This document shows, piece by piece, positions 6,494 to 8,057 of a stretch of 8,057 bases of DNA (positions are counted from its first letter, which is position 1; every line of letters starts with the position of its first letter). Both the position numbers and the translations under genes were made by a program. The notes under the pieces were generated by a model. It was not told the origin of the DNA. It was given only the letters and a program-made list of their open reading frames with translations, and ran no database searches. This DNA is from an uncultured Ruminococcus sp. (lineage in GTDB: Bacteria > Bacillota > Clostridia > Oscillospirales > Ruminococcaceae), in assembly GCA_902796865.1 (NCBI GenBank), contig CADBQZ010000209.1, positions 1 through 8,057 of the forward strand, in the 5' to 3' direction.

Positions 6494-7600
6494 ATGTCGA
6501 TTTTTAAAGAGAGCCAAAAGGCATATCTGCTTTTAGCTGACGGAACTGTTTTTGAAGGCAGGAGCATGGGCGCTGAAGGCACAGTTATAGGTGAGGTAGT
6601 ATTTACGACCGGACTCACAGGTTATCAGGAAACGCTTACAGACCCCAGTTATTACGGACAGATAGTAACACAGACATTTCCGCTTATCGGCAACTATGGA
6701 GTAAATGATGAGGATTTCGAGTCTGACAAGTCTTATGTAAGCGGATATATCGTAAGAGAATGGTGTGATACACCGTCGAATTTCAGATGCAGCGGCAACA
6801 TAAACGATTTTCTCAAAAAGCAGAACATAATCGGTATACATTCGATAGATACACGCTGTCTTACAAGAATAATCCGTGAAGCCGGAGTTATGAACGGCGT
6901 TATCACAACAGAAAATGTCTATGATAAAAAGGAAGAATTCCTAAAGAAGATAAATGAATATAAGATAAAAGATGCAGTAAAGACTGTTACGGGAGATCAT
7001 AACAGGATATACGGCAGTGAAGGTCATAAATACAGAGTCGTTCTTTTTGATTTCGGATATAAAAGAAACATAAGAAATGAACTTGTGAACAGAGGCTGCG
7101 AAGTAATAGTTGTTCCGGCAAACACAACTGCCGAGCAGGTAAAGGAATTGGCACCAGACGGCATAATGCTTTCAAACGGCCCTGGAGACCCTTCGGAAAA
7201 TACTGAAGTTATTGAAAACCTCAAAGAGGTCGGAAAGCTTTCGATACCGATATTCGGTATATGCTTAGGTCATCAGCTTTTAGCGCTTGCAAACGGTGCA
7301 AAAACGCAGAAGCTGAAGTATGGTCACAGAGGTGCTAATCAGCCGGTCATAGACAAGGAGCTTGACAAGACATTTGTTACAAGCCAGAATCATGGCTATG
7401 CAGTCGTAGGAGACAGTATGGATCCTGATACAGCTGTTGTTTCTCATATAAATGCCAACGACGGTACTTGCGAAGGTATGAGATATAAGAAAATAAAGGC
7501 GTTCACCGTACAGTTCCATCCGGAGGCACACGGAGGACCGCAGGATACAGCATATTTATTCGATGAATTTATTGAGATGATAGAAAAGGAGATGCACTGA
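6494..7600 (+). CDS. carA: Carbamoyl-phosphate synthase small (glutaminase) subunit
   Basis: Releases ammonia from glutamine and passes it to the large subunit for carbamoyl phosphate synthesis. The protein is 368 residues, the usual length. The N-terminal CarA-specific domain is at about 1-150 ([21 protein letters not shown], then [14 protein letters not shown]). The class I amidotransferase domain starts near 175, with SNGPGDP at 227-233 and the complete catalytic triad: nucleophile C257 in GICLGHQ, H342 and E344 in QFHPEAHGG. An AAAGGA site (6480-6485) lies 8 bases before the ATG. It is 46 bases from pyrF and one base from carB. Since it sits in the pyr operon under PyrR control, it is probably the pyrimidine-linked enzyme (pyrAA of B. 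subtilis naming), though it may also serve arginine synthesis if it is the only copy. Confidence 0.97.
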   Translation: MSIFKESQKAYLLLADGTVFEGRSMGAEGTVIGEVVFTTGLTGYQETLTDPSYYGQIVTQTFPLIGNYGVNDEDFESDKSYVSGYIVREWCDTPSNFRCSGNINDFLKKQNIIGIHSIDTRCLTRIIREAGVMNGVITTENVYDKKEEFLKKINEYKIKDAVKTVTGDHNRIYGSEGHKYRVVLFDFGYKRNIRNELVNRGCEVIVVPANTTAEQVKELAPDGIMLSNGPGDPSENTEVIENLKEVGKLSIPIFGICLGHQLLALANGAKTQKLKYGHRGANQPVIDKELDKTFVTSQNHGYAVVGDSMDPDTAVVSHINANDGTCEGMRYKKIKAFTVQFHPEAHGGPQDTAYLFDEFIEMIEKEMH

Positions 7601-7601
7601 A

Positions 7602-8057
7602 ATGCCGTTAAGACAGGATATTAAAAAGGTACTCGTTATCGGTTCAGGTCCTATCATAATAGGACAGGCTGCCGAATTTGACTATGCAGGTACACAGGCG
7701 TGTCGTGCGCTCAAGCAGGAAGGACTTGAAGTAGTACTTATAAACTCTAACCCTGCTACTATAATGACAGACAAGGCTATGGCGGATAAAGTATATATAG
7801 AACCGCTCACACTTGACGTTGTAAAAAGAATAATCGAGATAGAAAAGCCGGACAGCGTTCTTTCCACACTCGGCGGACAGACAGGTCTTACTCTCTCCAT
7901 GCAGCTTGCAGAAGAAGGTTTCCTTGAAGCGAATAATGTAAAGCTTCTTGGTGCAGATCCGCTTACGATCCACAAGGCTGAAGACAGACAGGCATTCAAG
8001 GACACAATGGAAAAGATCGGCGAACCTTGTATCCCTTCAAAGGTCGTTGAAACAATA
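7602..8057 (+). CDS. carB: Carbamoyl-phosphate synthase large subunit, N-terminal fragment
   Basis: The first 152 residues of the large subunit, which uses two ATP to make carbamoyl phosphate from bicarbonate and ammonia; the frame is still open at the window end. The full protein is usually about 1,060 residues. The visible part is the first pre-ATP-grasp domain and the beginning of the ATP-grasp domain: [21 protein letters not shown] at about 10-30, then [24 protein letters not shown], and the KAEDRQAFK stretch. The ATG at 7602 lies one base after the carA stop, and the ribosome site AAGGAG (7586-7591) is inside the end of carA, so translation is probably coupled. Confidence 0.97.
   Translation, partial: MPLRQDIKKVLVIGSGPIIIGQAAEFDYAGTQACRALKQEGLEVVLINSNPATIMTDKAMADKVYIEPLTLDVVKRIIEIEKPDSVLSTLGGQTGLTLSMQLAEEGFLEANNVKLLGADPLTIHKAEDRQAFKDTMEKIGEPCIPSKVVETI

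Noticed and set aside
7644..8005. Two overlapping minus-strand frames of 109 and 107 residues
   Set aside because: Both are antisense to the highly conserved start of carB, whose plus-strand frame is open and matches its family throughout.

Overview
The window reads as an ordinary chromosomal stretch of a Gram-positive, low-to-mid GC Clostridia bacterium, possibly Ruminococcus-like. This rests on PyrR-type RNA attenuation, a class I dihydroorotase, the long form of OMP decarboxylase, strong AGGAGG-type ribosome binding sites and protein sequences typical of Firmicutes. The genus is an inference from general sequence character and is not certain. No mobile element, CRISPR array, tRNA or rRNA was seen.

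Layout. Positions 1-768 (+) hold the end of an F1Fo ATP synthase operon: the C-terminal part of atpD, then atpC with a one-base stop/start overlap. Positions 769-904 are a short convergent intergenic region with two hairpin terminators. Positions 905-3302 (-) hold a likely two-gene unit transcribed leftwards: a cardiolipin synthase (cls) followed by a Mrp/NBP35-family Fe-S carrier ATPase. Positions 3303-3676 are a divergent regulatory region. It holds a strong leftward promoter set inside a perfect 19-bp inverted repeat, then a rightward promoter and a PyrR-type attenuator leader. Positions 3677-8057 (+) hold a de novo pyrimidine operon: pyrR, pyrC, pyrF, carA and the start of carB, which runs off the window.

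How the genes work together. CarA and CarB make carbamoyl phosphate, PyrC closes carbamoyl aspartate to dihydroorotate, and PyrF makes UMP from OMP. PyrR is expected to sense UMP/UTP against PRPP and control the operon by binding the leader upstream of its own gene. Aspartate transcarbamoylase (pyrB), dihydroorotate dehydrogenase (pyrD/K) and pyrE are not in the window and could lie downstream of carB or elsewhere.

I found no convincing novel multi-gene system. The points most worth a second look are the long perfect palindrome laid over the cls-mrp promoter, the poorly resolved antiterminator of the PyrR leader, the rearranged pyr gene order, and a predicted loss of the ATP-sensing arginine in the ATP synthase epsilon subunit.
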